Shown one piece after another: positions 1-11,376 of a DNA stretch of 64,000 bases. The translations under genes were made by a program, and so were the position numbers. Positions within the stretch are counted from its first letter, which is position 1. Each line of letters opens with the position of its first letter. This DNA is from Wyeomyia smithii (lineage: Eukaryota; Arthropoda; Insecta; Diptera; Culicidae), in contig NC_073695.1 in the NCBI RefSeq assembly GCF_029784165.1, positions 13,701,286 to 13,765,285 of the forward strand, given 5' to 3'. The notes beneath the pieces were generated by a model that was given only the letters and a program-made list of their open reading frames with translations, searched no databases and had not been told where the DNA came from.

Positions 1-1372
1 AACAAAACGGATAAGTTGAGCAACTATAACTACAGTAGCAACAGCAGTATCAACAGTAACAGTGGAGGGGGTGCCTCTGAGGTCGCGACGATCACGAATT
101 CGACAACATCGCTGGGTTCTGCTAATGCCGTTAATACTAATGGCAGTCAGGGAAAGGGCTACGAAGTGGCCTGCATCAAAGGTGGTGCAGCGATAAAGAA
201 ATATCATGTGTTAAACGATAAGAGGTTTATGCTGACAAAAGACAGCGAACAGAATGTGGCAATTTACGATGTGTTAAAGGTCAAAAAGGTGGAGGATTTG
301 GGAAAAGTTGACTACGAAGAGGAAATCAAAAAGCGCAGTCAAAGGGTTCATGTTCCAAACTGGTTTACGGTTGATCTAAAAACGGGAGTAAGTTCGAATG
401 CCCCTTATATTACTGCTAGTTTTGTATTTCGTTTCATTTCTAGATGCCAACTATTGTCCTTGGCCAAGACGAAGTGGATTGCTTCGCAGCATGGGTTTCA
501 GCCGAGGCTGGTCTTCCAGAGCATGCGGAGTCCGGTACGGATCCAAAAGTAAACTACGGTAGTCTTCTGCTGCAAGCTTTACTGGAATACTGGAAGCCAC
601 CGCCACCGCATCACCACTTGCAGGGCGGTCCCGACATGGAAAACGGCTGTGACGGTGACATACGAGGCAACGAGTATTTCATCATCCCCAAACACACGCC
701 AATCATTTTCAGTGAAGTTGGTGGAAGAAACGTGTGTCGATTGCTTGTGAAGGATGCCGCCGGAGAGACTGAAAGTGCTCTGCTGAGTGAAACCGTTCCG
801 TCCTGGGTGACCAACGTTGTAATCGAACGAACAATTCCCAAGTTCATCAAACTTCCCTTCTACCTACTGGCGCATCCTTCAATGCTAAAGCAGGATCGCA
901 GTAAAAAGGTAAGTGGTTGGCGACTCAACGCCCAAAAAAACTATTTTATCATGATCGCCAATGAATTCTGGGATCTGTAATTTCTGTTTATCATAAAGCC
1001 TAATTCATTAAACCAGGAACGGCTAATCGCGAACGAGTTCATTCAGTGCCGGAAAGTATGTGAGCATGTTTTGGAGAAGGTATTGGGCGCCGATCTGCCG
1101 GCCAGCACTGGTAATTCCAACTCGTCTCAAAACAACAGCCAAAGTGATGCCAACTCCGAAGGTAGTCAGGTACCGGCCGAGGAACGAATCGAGTTGTTGT
1201 GCAATGATGTTGTAAGTTTTCTGCTGTCCATCCTATTTATCGCAGCTCAACATTCATTTTTGTGAAACATTTGCAGGTTTGTGATCCCAACATGGACCTC
1301 CGAACGGTGCGGCATTTTATCTGGAAACAGTCTTCGGATCTCACCTTTCACTATCGCACCAAGTCAAATTAG
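1..1372 (+). CDS. WDR48: WDR48/UAF1 orthologue, C-terminal exons (5' partial)
   Basis: WDR48 (UAF1) is a WD40-repeat cofactor that activates the deubiquitinases USP1, USP12 and USP46. The window holds the C-terminal part only, about 380 residues. Reading gives four coding exons with GT-AG introns, all phase 0: 1-387, 444-908, 1017-1211 and 1277-1372, ending in TAG. The frame is open to base 1, so the gene starts left of the window. Family hallmarks seen are KKYHVLNDKRFMLTKD, VEDLGKVDYEEEIKKR and VPNWFTVDLKTG in exon 1; CFAAWVSAEAG, LLLQALLEYW and GETESALLSETVPSWV in exon 2; and NMDLRTVRHFIWKQ near the C-terminus. These match the end of the WD40 region and the C-terminal SUMO-like domains of the vertebrate protein. 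A Ser/Asn-rich low-complexity stretch (about codons 6-45) precedes the conserved part, and another lies in exon 3. Donors are GTAAGT in every case. Three introns of 56-108 bp are typical of dipteran genes. Confidence 0.93.
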
Positions 1373-1533
1373 ATATCGTCTTCGTCGCGAAGATGTTGAT
1401 TCGCGTTACGTTATGTTGATTTCCAGCTATCATTTTGCCTGCACTTACTGAGCATGAAATGAGAGGAACCGCTCCTGCTAAAACTGGGCGGAAATTGGCG
1501 TTTCTAGATAGAATATAGAAGTGTTATGTTTTT

Positions 1534-1539
1534 ATTAAA
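1534..1539 (+). terminator. Candidate poly(A) signal of the WDR48-like gene
   Basis: ATTAAA lies about 160 bp downstream of the TAG stop, in an AT-rich stretch with no closer canonical AATAAA. It is a plausible cleavage signal for the preceding gene, but it is a common hexamer in AT-rich DNA. Confidence 0.35.
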
Positions 1540-1559
1540 TTATTTATACACCAAGCATT

Positions 1560-2488
1560 TTTTTTAGAAAGAGTTCAGTACACCACTTTCCATTTGCTTG
1601 CATTTTGTTTCGCAACCGCAACTGATAATTCCTTCTAATGGAATTTATGTTAAAAAGTGGTTTAATTATTGCCAATCCATTTAGGGAGATAACAACTGAC
1701 GAAAACAAACGGATAGCGTGTATGTGTAAGAAAGGAAACAGATGATTAGAGTTTAGCAATGAACTGTCACGAGACAGAATGTCGGTTATCTGTCGTTAAA
1801 AAATGTCGATGATAATTACCTACAAATTATAATCGTTACAAGGAGAAGCAACTATGAGCATTAGAATGCTGCAGATATACAGCTTACGACTTGATCTGCG
1901 CTAATAGAATCAACGAAAAATGGAATAAAAATAAATATATCTGACATGGTTGTCTCGAGCATTACTGAAAACATATTCCGAAGGCCGGGTACTTGAATCG
2001 AGAGAAATACACGAAGAATATGTTTCAGTTTTTAAAGTATGAAATACGTGTATGGGATAGTAGTTTGCTATAATCACTGACACGCGGCAGCTGACTAACA
2101 CCTTATGTAGTATCTTTCGTCACGTACCACGTAGACAATTATTCGAACAGTCCAATTAAAATTTTAAAAGTCAGCGCTATGGATTCATGCCGATCTAATT
2201 AGCATTAGTGTGTCGATGAATAAAAGACGTAATTTTGGTGAACCTATTGCATTTATAAAGGGATCACAAAAATATAAAAAAAATAGTTTTGTACATTATA
2301 AGGCTTGAACACTCATTTTGCCAGCTCTGAAATGGTTGTCGTAAGGAATGTACGTGGTTTTCGTGTGATCATCATTCTCTTAGGGCGCTGAAGGCCTAAG
2401 TGCACTGTGCACAAACGCAGGTTCAATGTGGGACTACGAATGGTCTGAAAAATAATCTGGGGGTTCGTGGTCTGCTAAACTAGACATT
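1560..2488. other. Intergenic, no gene seen
   Basis: I see no conserved coding sequence, TIRs or tandem repeat here. Short open frames on both strands resemble nothing I know and lack splice or promoter context. Confidence 0.5.
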
Positions 2489-3127
2489 GGTGCTTATTAC
2501 GGGAGTCACTTCACGGTGAAATATATTTCACTCTCACGTTCACTTCACTTTTTTCGACCTATTCCCGATTCCACCTCAAGTGAGGTGACAAAATTCACCT
2601 CCGTGGAGTGAGATTGACAGTGAAGTGAAATTGAGAATAGGACAAGTGAAATGAGATTGTTTCCCAGCTCAAAAATGTCCAAGTCCAAGACATTCCAAGT
2701 TTCTAAGACATTCGGCATCAAAAAACAACGTTTTTTTCGGTATTGCAAATTTCCTGAACTAGTTTGCATTTTTTTCATAGGGCAAAAAAATGGAAATTTG
2801 ACCGCTTTAAGGCACGGATCAAATTCTGATTCGCTTCGTTAGTAAAGAATAAATCCAATATTTACCATTAGATCACAAATCAATCAACTTTAAGACTTAT
2901 GGCATCTTAGTGGAATCATTCCACCGTTCAAAATGGTCGTGGAATAATTCCACGCGAAACGTCGCTTTTTCCGTTCTCACTTCACTGATATGACACTCAT
3001 AATTAATAACCCCGATTCCGCGGCAGATGTCACTTTGAGACGTTTTTCCCACTCACGTGAGTCCCGTAATAGGATTTTGTTCACTTCACTCTGATTTCAC
3101 CGTGAAGTGACTCCCGTAATAAGCACC
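2489..3127. mobile_element. MITE with 34-bp terminal inverted repeats
   Basis: The left end begins GGTGCTTATTACGGGAGTCA and continues to 2522. The right end (3094-3127) is its exact reverse complement over 34 bp. Both sides are followed by ATT (2486-2488 and 3128-3130), a likely 3-bp target duplication. The 639-bp interior has no coding potential and repeats variants of TCACTTCACT and CCCGTAATA near both ends. This is a non-autonomous DNA transposon. Superfamily is unassigned: a 3-bp duplication fits PIF/Harbinger by length, but ATT is not the usual TWA. Confidence 0.85.
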
Positions 3128-3399
3128 ATTAACATAAACAAGGTTATTCGAACGACTCCGAAAATCTGCACATCTCCAACTGAGTAAATTTTCACAGTAC
3201 GAAGTTCGCATACCTACTGCTGTAACTTTTGAAATGGATAGATTGAATGCTCCAGGAAGAACCGTCCGTTTTGCCGTTCAATGAACGAATGAGCAAATCG
3301 GTTCGATAATTTAAAAGCTTTTATGAGCGACCAATATTTGCCACCATCCGCTTTTTACTGCTCCAGTAAACCGTCCACTTCACGTTATGAATATACAAG

Positions 3400-6300
3400 C
3401 CGTGGACACGTGTAACTTGAGACCCTAATGTGGTCATCTCCACGAAGTGCCGACTGGGATACGAGTAACCTTAGCGGAGACGGGTAACCAACTCCCGGTG
3501 GAAACTTTGGTCATATGCTGACTGGGAAGGGGGGTCGTACGTGGCTGTCCCCAAGTTAGAGGCGGCGTGCAACAGCGTCTGACCCGGAGCGGGCGACTGA
3601 ATGCTGAAATGCTGTATACCACCAGCTACACCTAAGATGGCAGTCTCATCAGCCGGAAGTAGGTATCGGGACCTTGGTAAGGTAGTATACCGAAATCTCT
3701 CCTTACCACGAACAACGAAAACAGAAATACGGAACGGATCGGTGCGAATCGGCGCGAGCTGGCTTGCTTGCTCGAGAACTACAGCGGCAGGGAGTCGAAA
3801 CCGCAGCTAATCAGGAGGTTCGGTGGCCAAATTCCGTGTAGTATACCCTATTGCACACACTTCTTTCAAGTACCACATCTACTAGAGTGGCAGCAAAGCA
3901 GCGGTACGGGGCGTCGGTTTCGTAGTGTTGGGAAATCAGAAAATAAGAGTCATCCGGTGGAGGCCCGTAGAGGACCGTAGCATCTGTGTTGAGGATTAAG
4001 GGCAAATTCTTCAGTTTACATCTACAGTTTAATCAACACCTACGCACCGACAAACGACAAATCCGATGAAGTCAAAGATGAGTTCTATGACAAGCTTGAG
4101 CGAATCTATGACGAGTGCCCAAAACAGGACGTAAAAGTTTTCATCGGAGACGCAAACGCACAGGTTGGGAGGGAGGATTTCTTCCGTCCGGTCATTGGAA
4201 GGCACAGCCTTCACTCGTCAACCAATGAAAACCGGCTGAGGCTGATAAACTTTGCCGCTGCCAGAGGAATGACCATATGTAGCTCCTTTTTTCCACGTTT
4301 GAATATTCGGAAACACACCTGGAGGCATGTCGTATACCAACTCTTCTGTACGGCACCGTAAACCATAAACAAAACAAATTTCGATTCAAACCACTGACCC
4401 GCGCAAGTAAGTTCCGGTACTTACTGAAAGCCTTATGCCTAAGCGTTACAGCACACTCGCTACCAGGCCTTGTAGCGAGTGTACCGCAACGTTTGGTGCC
4501 TGATTCAGACAGCACGCAAAATGCAGCGTTGCAATTTTAATGCTCGACTCTCCAGCTGTTTCCAGTAGGGGCCCAAGCTGGCCACACATGTAACACATAG
4601 AATTAAATATTTTGGCAATTGCATTTGCCTATAAAAGCGAATGATTTTCAATAAAGAGATAGAATTAATCAATGAGCATTCCGCAGCGTCTGGTCTACTC
4701 CAGTTCGTTTCACCGGAATAGCTTTAAGCATAAGAGGTTTTATCATTGCGAACGGTTTTGACTTTCGTCAACTCCGTCACCGCTAAGAAAAGAAAACCCT
4801 CGTTCCGCCGGATTCGAAGTATTCGATTCAAATATTAAGGAGTTTACCAAAGGCATCCAAATGGAGAAGCCTGCTCCCAGATCGATCACGTACTAATTGA
4901 CGGTCGGCACTTTTCGGATGTCACCGATGTAAGGTCTTTTCGGGGACCAAACATTGACTCTGACCATTATCTCGTCGTTTGTAAGATCCGTGCTCGGTTG
5001 TCGAACGTGCTGAAAGCTCGCACAGAGAGGACAACGCGTTTCAACACACAGCGACTGAAGGCTGATGGCGTAGAAGAAGAATACGCCAGAGAGCTGGATC
5101 ATCGGATCGCAGAGCAGCAGGAGGAAGGAGTGGAAGACACAACTGGACTGTGGAGCAGTATCCACGGCGCCATCGAATCGACTGCGAGAGAGGTGGTAGG
5201 TACGACGCGTGGAAGACAGCCTAATGGCTGGTTCAATGCCGAGTGCCAGAGAGCGACAGATGAGAAGAACCGTGCCAGGAGCCGCATGCTCACTGCGGCT
5301 ACGCGTCAGAACAGAGAGAGGTACAGGGGGGAAAGAGCTGCCGAAAATAGAACCCACCGTTAGAAGAAGCGCGAGTACGAGGAGCTATGCTCAAAACGAC
5401 GTGCGGAGATTCTATAGAACTGTCAACAGAATCAGAAGGAGGAATTTCCCTGTGTCGGTCATGTGTAATGACAAAGAAGGCGACCTGCTTACTGATAAAC
5501 CGACAGTTACAGCCAGGTGGAACTAGCATTTTCAGGCGCTATTGAACGGTGAGGAGCCGGATGAGCAGAACAGGAACAGGATGACGAACAAGCTGTGGAG
5601 ACACCAACACAGGAGGAGGTGAAACAGGCGATTTGTGAGCTGAAAAACGGCAAGGCCGCTGGAAAGGACGGTATCCCGGCCGAACTTTTAAAAGCGGGAA
5701 ACGAGCGGCTGTACTATGCGATCCACCAGATAATACTTAGGATATGGGCAAATGAACAAATGCCGAACGACTGGTTGGAAAGCCTCATATGCCCTATCTA
5801 TAAGAAGGGTCATCGATTGTTGCAATGCAACTATCGAGGCATTACGTTGCTCAACTTCGCATATAAAGTGCTCTCCTGTATCGTGTTCTTCATATTGAGA
5901 CCGTTAACTGAATCCTTTGTTGGCGAATACCAAGCTGGTTTTCGACAGGGGCGTTCCACGACGGATCAAATCTTCCCTGCGACAGATCCTCGATAAGAGA
6001 CTCTCCATCTGTTTGTGGATTTCAAGGCGGCATACGATTCAGTGAAAAGGAACGAGCTGTGGCAGATAATGCTGGAACACGGTTTCCCGACGAAACTAAT
6101 TAGTCTGATTCGTTGACGCTGGAGGGATCGAAATCAAGCTTGCGGATAGCTGGCGAGCCATCAGCCGCGTTCGTACGGTGGGCGGACTGAAGCAGGGGGA
6201 TGCGCTCAATAACTTACTATTCAACATCGGTCTTGAAGGTGAAGTACGAAGAGCAAACGTGGAAAGGAAACGTGGCCGGTGAGGAGGCCTTCGTGCCTCT

Positions 6301-6773
6301 CAAGAGGGAAACTGCGAGATTGGGACTTGTCATTAACTCTGCCAAAACGAAGTACATGGTAGCTGGTAGGGAGCGTGGGAGTTCCCGTGGTGTTGGTGTT
6401 GAAGAGGAAATTGATAAGGAACGATTTGAAGTGGTTGATGAATTCGTTTATCTTGGTACGCTTGTGACATGTGACAACGTGAAGTGGAACGACGAGCTGC
6501 AGCTGCGAATAGGGCCTTCTACGGACTACGTTACCAGCTAGGGCCCCGTAGTTTGCAAACCCGCACAAAACTAGCGCTGTATAAGACGTTGATACTCTCG
6601 CTGGCCCTTTACGGACATGAAGCATGGACGCTGAAGGAATCTGATCGACGAGTGCTCGGAGTTTCCGGGCGTGAAGTTCTGCGATACTAAATAAATTGGA
6701 AGATGGAGTGTGGCGTAGACGCAGACGAGTTGTACCAGGTATACAAACATGCTGATATAGTGAAGGTAATACA
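3400..6773 (+). mobile_element. RTE-like non-LTR retroposon, 5' and central part (degenerate)
   Basis: This is a decayed non-LTR element of the kind often misannotated as craniofacial development protein 2. The 5' region (about 3430-3960) is GC-rich leader. Endonuclease remnants follow: FIGDANAQVG at about 4141-4170, HTWRH at 4313-4327, then after an insert IDHVLIDGRHFSDVTDV and SDHYLVV up to 4982. Reverse transcriptase fragments follow: QAICELKNGKAAGKDGIPAE (about 5625), NYRGITLLNFAYKVLS, YQAGFRQGRSTTDQIF, FVDFKAAYDSVKRNELW and GLKQGDAL. The segment that should contain the FADD catalytic motif is missing at about 6260-6275, where the frame jumps to EEAFVPLKRETARLGL. Stops and frameshifts occur at 5361, 5996 and 6540. 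The C-terminal end was displaced to 8733-9004 by a later TIR-element insertion at 6774. Confidence 0.85.
4329..4850. mobile_element. 522-bp insert interrupting the RTE-like endonuclease
   Basis: The endonuclease reading stops at HTWRH before this segment and resumes with PNGEACSQIDHVLI right after it. The insert is flanked by AGGCAT on both sides (4323-4328 and 4851-4856), consistent with a short target duplication. It has no obvious TIRs or coding capacity. It contains a local inverted repeat around CACTCGCTACCAGGCCTTGT (about 4451-4470). Class unknown. Confidence 0.5.
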
Positions 6774-8724
6774 CATGGACGCAACTAAGGAAAATTTATA
6801 GGGGGGGGCTAGTTTCCATGTATGAAATTTAAAAAAAAACGGAAAAAGGAGTTTTAATATGCTTATTTAATAACGCTTAAAATAGTGTCGTAACAGCAGA
6901 AAAAATCACTTCGGGATAGAATCTCCGAAGATGTACTGAATATCTTGAACACAGCGTCAACGCCAAACTCTTTCAGCAACACTGATTTGATATTGAGGAG
7001 AGCCAGGTTTGGTAAATGGCTGGGCAGTGCTTTTTAACAGCACACCCGTACTAACTGGAATAAAATAGACCCCAGTGTGGTTCAAGGCATAATGCCCTAT
7101 TCCTACCTCCACGTGTTACCGATTGTGATACGAGCAACCAAGAGAAAACCGGCGAACCGGTGGGAACTTGGTCGTATGCTGACAGGAAAGGGGTAGTTGT
7201 TCTCCTTAGAGAGCAGCTTGTCTGAACCCCACAGGCTAGGGGCGGCTCAAACAGCGACTGATCCGGACCGAACGGCTGAACTATGAAATGTGGTGTTTCG
7301 CCAGCTACACCTATGGCGGCAGCCCCGTCGCGAGACTAGGCCTTAGTAAGGCAGCATACTAAAATAAACATACTACGAAGAATCAAGAATTCAAAACGAA
7401 CCGGAACAAAAGGCAATGACCCAGCCGATGAAATAAGAACGACGATTAGAAGCTCGGTACATGTAACAGTAGATCGCTCAACGCCCCGGATGTCGACTGG
7501 ATTCCGCTGGATCAGCTAGAATCCCGCCACTTCGACATCGTTGCGCTCCAGGAGCTTGGCCTGAAAGGAGAGAAGGTACGGTGGATTTGTGACCGCAAGG
7601 CACAGTACCACCAAAGCGGTGGCACAACCAATGAGCTTGGTAGCGGTTTTATAGTACTGTGCAGGATGCAGAGTCGTGTGATGAAGTGGCAGGCAATCAG
7701 CGACAGGTTGTGTTTGTTGAGAATAAAAGGCTGGTTCTACAACTACACTATTCCCAATGTGCACTGCCCTCACGAAGGAAGACCTGATGCGCAAAAAGAA
7801 ACGTTCTACGCACAGCTGGAGAAACTTTACGATAGCTGCTCGCGTAGAGACATCAAGATCGTCATTGGGGACATGAACAGAAGGAAAGACTTATATAAGT
7901 CGGTGATCGGTCCGCACAGCCTGTACACCGTGACGAACGACAACGGCCAGCTATGCACCAACTTCGCAGCTTCCCACGGGCTGGCAGTCCAAAGTCCCTT
8001 CTTTCCTCGACCAACGTACAGCAAAACAATTGACCACGTTCTCATCGACGGCCCGTTCTTCACAGACATTACATACGTACGCACCAATCACAGTGCTGAT
8101 CGGACATGACTACTTCAATACAAAAAACTACAAAACTCTGATATAACCGGTAGTCCTCTACGGAAGTCCTCTTGTTGTTTTCGAACGGAAGGTGCTGTGG
8201 ACTATCTACGGTGGAGTACAAACGGACGACGGATAACGGCGACAGCGCATGAACCATTAGCTACAAGCGCTGCTTGGAGAGAACCCCATTGCGCACCTGG
8301 CGAAAGACAATAGGTTGCGGTGGGCCGGTCACGTCGTAAGGATGCCGGATGACAACCCTGTGAAATCACTCCTCTTCAGCAAACCCTACCGGCAACAGAA
8401 AGTAAGGGGCGCAGGAACTGGTGAAACACAGCCCAAAACCGAGTAAAATGGCGACAACTTCTTGATACAGCACGAGTTACTACAGCTCTTGTCTGACTGG
8501 TAAGATGAGTAAGAGAGCAAGGCTCGAGAAACGATCCTGGGTGCAAAACTAGTTCTTAGCCAATGAATGACGACACCTCAATTTGTGTTGATTTTGATGC
8601 TCTGATAAGTAGTATGGAATGTATTTATATTGAATACAATCATTCTCTGGAAAATTCTAGGGTGGGCTAAACACTTTCTAGAGGGGCTGAAGCCCCCCCT
8701 AGCCCCCCCGTTGTTGCGCCCATG
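6774..8724. mobile_element. TIR transposon copy A carrying an RTE-like fragment
   Basis: The ends are CATGGACGCAAC (left) and GTTGCGCCCATG (right), imperfect 12-bp inverted repeats followed inside by long G or C runs. It is flanked by a perfect 8-bp duplication, GTAATACA, at 6766-6773 and 8725-8732. Removing the element and one duplication restores the interrupted retroposon frame, so the boundaries are firm. An 8-bp duplication fits hAT or P superfamilies; the CA...TG ends do not settle which. The interior has no recognisable transposase. It holds an RTE-like leader (about 7085-7360), an endonuclease fragment (about 7480-8110) and the RTE-like C-terminal tail (about 8220-8440, RLRWAGHVVRMPDD). 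Copy B (35046-36956) has the same content. Confidence 0.88.
7480..8109 (+). pseudogene. RTE-like endonuclease fragment inside TIR element A
   Basis: Motifs are DWIPLDQLESRHFDIVALQE, KVRWICDRKAQYHQSGGT, YTIPNVHCPHEGRPDAQKET, IVIGDMNRRKDLYKSVIGPH, TYSKTIDHVLIDGPFFTDIT and TNHSAD. The frame is open from 7666 to 8109 but shifted upstream of that. The endonuclease fold of AP-endonuclease-type retroposons is recognisable. The reverse transcriptase is absent: the sequence jumps from the end of the endonuclease to the C-terminal tail of the same retroposon type. It is a relic, not an active protein. Confidence 0.75.
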
Positions 8725-9004
8725 GTAATACAGCAGGGCAGGCTTCAGTGGGCTGGACATGTAGCCAGAATGCCTGATAAGAGAGCCGCCAAAACTATCT
8801 TCAGTAGAGAACCACGAAGAGGCCGTCGACTCCGTGGTAGGCCTCGCACGCGGTGGATGTGCGCGGTGGACGAAGATGCACGATCTGTTGGTGTACGAGG
8901 AGACTGGAGAACGGCTGTCCAAGACAGAAAAAGTTGGACATCTCTTATTCGTTCGGCCCTAGACCGGTGAACGGTCCGTTAGCCAAAAAAGTATAGTAAG
9001 TAAG
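8725..9004 (+). mobile_element. RTE-like retroposon, C-terminal tail (displaced 3' part)
   Basis: After the TIR element, the frame QQGRLQWAGHVARMPDKRA continues to GRPRTRWM and ends at 8970. Joined across the insertion site (…YKHADIVKVI | QQGRLQW…) this is the expected C-terminus of the retroposon at 3400-6773. The 3' end is an AGTA/TAAG-type short repeat (about 8990-9004), the usual kind of RTE tail in place of poly(A). Confidence 0.82.
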
Positions 9005-9039
9005 TGTGTATAGGTGGTAAGTCATTTAAACAGTGGTGG

Positions 9040-9185
9040 GCACCATTCCGCTAATTAGCGACGCTAATATTCAGTTAGCTGCTTAGCGATTTCGCTAATT
9101 TTGGAACTGGTTAGCGGACTGTTAGCGTCGCTAAAATTTTGGCCCTTGAAACGCTATTCGCTAATCCGCTAATTTTGTAGAGAAG
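9040..9185. repeat. Clustered CGCTAAT motifs with one hAT-like end
   Basis: The stretch starts CAGTGGTGGGCACCATTCCG, which resembles a hAT-type terminus, and then repeats CGCTAA/TTAGCG in both orientations about a dozen times. I could not find a matching opposite end nearby, so this may be one end of a truncated element. Confidence 0.4.
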
Positions 9186-9987
9186 CGACAAAAAACTATA
9201 AGTCGCTGATGGCAGTCATAAATTGCTTCGAGTGATGAACATACCTTACTGCGAATGTTACTTTTGAAACATATGTTTTATTCAAACAACATTTAAACGT
9301 TTCCGTTTTTATATCATCTAATAGAGCTACATTTTCTGAGCAAAACGATATTCTCAAAAATTTCTATATCGTTGTTCTTCGGTTTTTTAATCACAAATTA
9401 AAACTGCTCGGAATCTGCTCGAAATGGCTTCAATGACAGTTCACCCATGTATCAACTGTCATTGTAGCGACTTAGAACAATTTTTATTCTTTATTTGAAA
9501 ACCGTAAGAGCTCGACCCAAAATTTAAAAAAATCACATTTCGCTCAGGAAATTGAACTCTTTTAGCTTATATATATAAAAATCAGAAAACCGTGAATAGC
9601 TAAACAACCCAATTGTCCAGAATTTTTCTCTTCACGACACAAGTGCAAGTTAGGTATGTTTAGACAATCTGAATTTTTCACGCCTATGGCATTGCGCCAG
9701 GTTTCAAGGTTTAACATCTCAACATATGTGTAAACGAGATAGCATATCACCGCCTCTTTTCATACATCCTTATCTTACTGCTGACAGCGGGCACAAATTA
9801 ATTTGAACCCATGACATGAGTTCATTGTCATTCACTGTTACTCGGTATAGAGATGCCAATGGCTCGGATTTTTTCATCTGATTCGAGCTGATTGCTCGAA
9901 AATATATCGAATGCAATGTTGGTTTACGTTTACACCTATTAGATATGGTGATTCGACATGCCGTTCGATATGCCGAATGGAATAGAA

Positions 9988-10290
9988 ATTCAAAAATATG
10001 TCTTTTGGATGATTCCTGATGAGAAATCCTGAAAATAGAGGCGTCGCACGCTATATTTTGATGCAGAAATGTAAATTCTCCCACTACAGGTTCCTTCGGA
10101 GCATCCAGGTGGTTCCGGAAGTGGTCAATGAGGCCTATATTCAAAAATATGTCTTTTGAAAAATTCTTGATAAAAAAATCCTGAAGATAGAGGTGTCACA
10201 CGCTATATCTGGTGCAAAAACGTAAATGTCCCCTACTAAAGGTTCCTCTGTGGACTTTCGGATGAAAAATTGCCGGTTCTCGATGAGTTT
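9988..10290. repeat. Two-copy tandem duplication, period 151 bp
   Basis: Copies start at 9988 and 10139 with ATTCAAAAATATGTCTTTTG and share AATCCTGAA.ATAGAGG and GGTTCCTC further on. Divergence is roughly 15-25% by eye. The overlapping reverse-strand open frames look like shadows of this duplication. Confidence 0.65.
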
Positions 10291-10967
10291 TTTGCGAATT
10301 CCGGATCTTGATGAACCATTCGCTGTAAAAATGATTTTGTCATCTATCCCAATGATGCAAATAACCATTTTTATCTGGTAACCCATTGCCAAATTCATCC
10401 AAAAATTAACAGGTTTGACATGCCCACCGAAACTCAAGAATATTTCTTACATCCGGTGTCCTAGGCCAGATCTGAGGTTAGAAAATGAAACTTTAGAAGT
10501 TTTCCAGTTCAATGGTGTTCGAATTATTTAAATCGAATAACATTTGTCAAAGCTACAGCATTTCAAATTTTATCAAAATGTTGCCTATCCTACTTATTTT
10601 GACTATCCCCTGTATCTCGAACGATTAATCAAGCAGACTTTCGATTTCTGCAGAGGTCAAAATCAGACCGACATGGCTAATAGTCTAAACGTACTTTAAG
10701 TTTTTTTTTACTCTAGAATGGGTTTCCAGTTTTCATATAAGCCACAGGAGTGTTCTGGACAACAAGCTCAAGGTGATCTACACAGTACAATACTACAAGG
10801 TATACAGCCCTAGGGTTGTATGGAATGGTGACGTGGTCCTAAATACTGTAGTTAGGGGATTTTTTTGTTGCAAAATATACAGAGTCTCCAGACAGAATCA
10901 ATGTGTTTGCTCAGTGACTGTGCGTATTTTTATTTTCAGCCTACCCTGGAAATCAATTTTTGTAATA
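10291..10967. other. Intergenic, no gene seen
   Basis: AT-rich sequence without recognisable coding regions or repeats. Confidence 0.45.
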
Positions 10968-11376
10968 CAGTGAAATCTCCAGGAGTCGATATCGAAGGGA
11001 CCATCGACTCAAGGAAATATCGACTCATAGAATAAATTTTTGAAGACGTCAATTATTCATACAATAAATTGCATAGAGTTGTGTACACTACTTCTTGTTA
11101 TTTCAAACTCAAGATATTAATCTGAGTCAATTCATGTTGCTTCGCGAATCGATCCGGACCGATTGTTTCCGATATAGCTGTGAATTTGTTTGATAGAGAT
11201 TGATGAAGATATTATTTTATTTATTTTTTGATTGATCATTCAAAAACACAAGTCTAGAAAAATGATTTAAAAATGGCAATTATATGTCTCATATATACAT
11301 CATAATGATGTTTTTTTAATAAAATTGTATTCGACAATGTTATAGATAGTTAAATTGTAGGTTTGGAGAAAAAAAT

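Noticed and set aside
444..980. Open frame as a separate gene starting at ATG 444
   Set aside because: It is exon 2 of the WDR48-like gene; the ATG is an internal Met right after a TAG acceptor.
6221..6784. 187-codon minus-strand frame
   Set aside because: It is antisense to the RTE-like reverse transcriptase remnant and has no family features.
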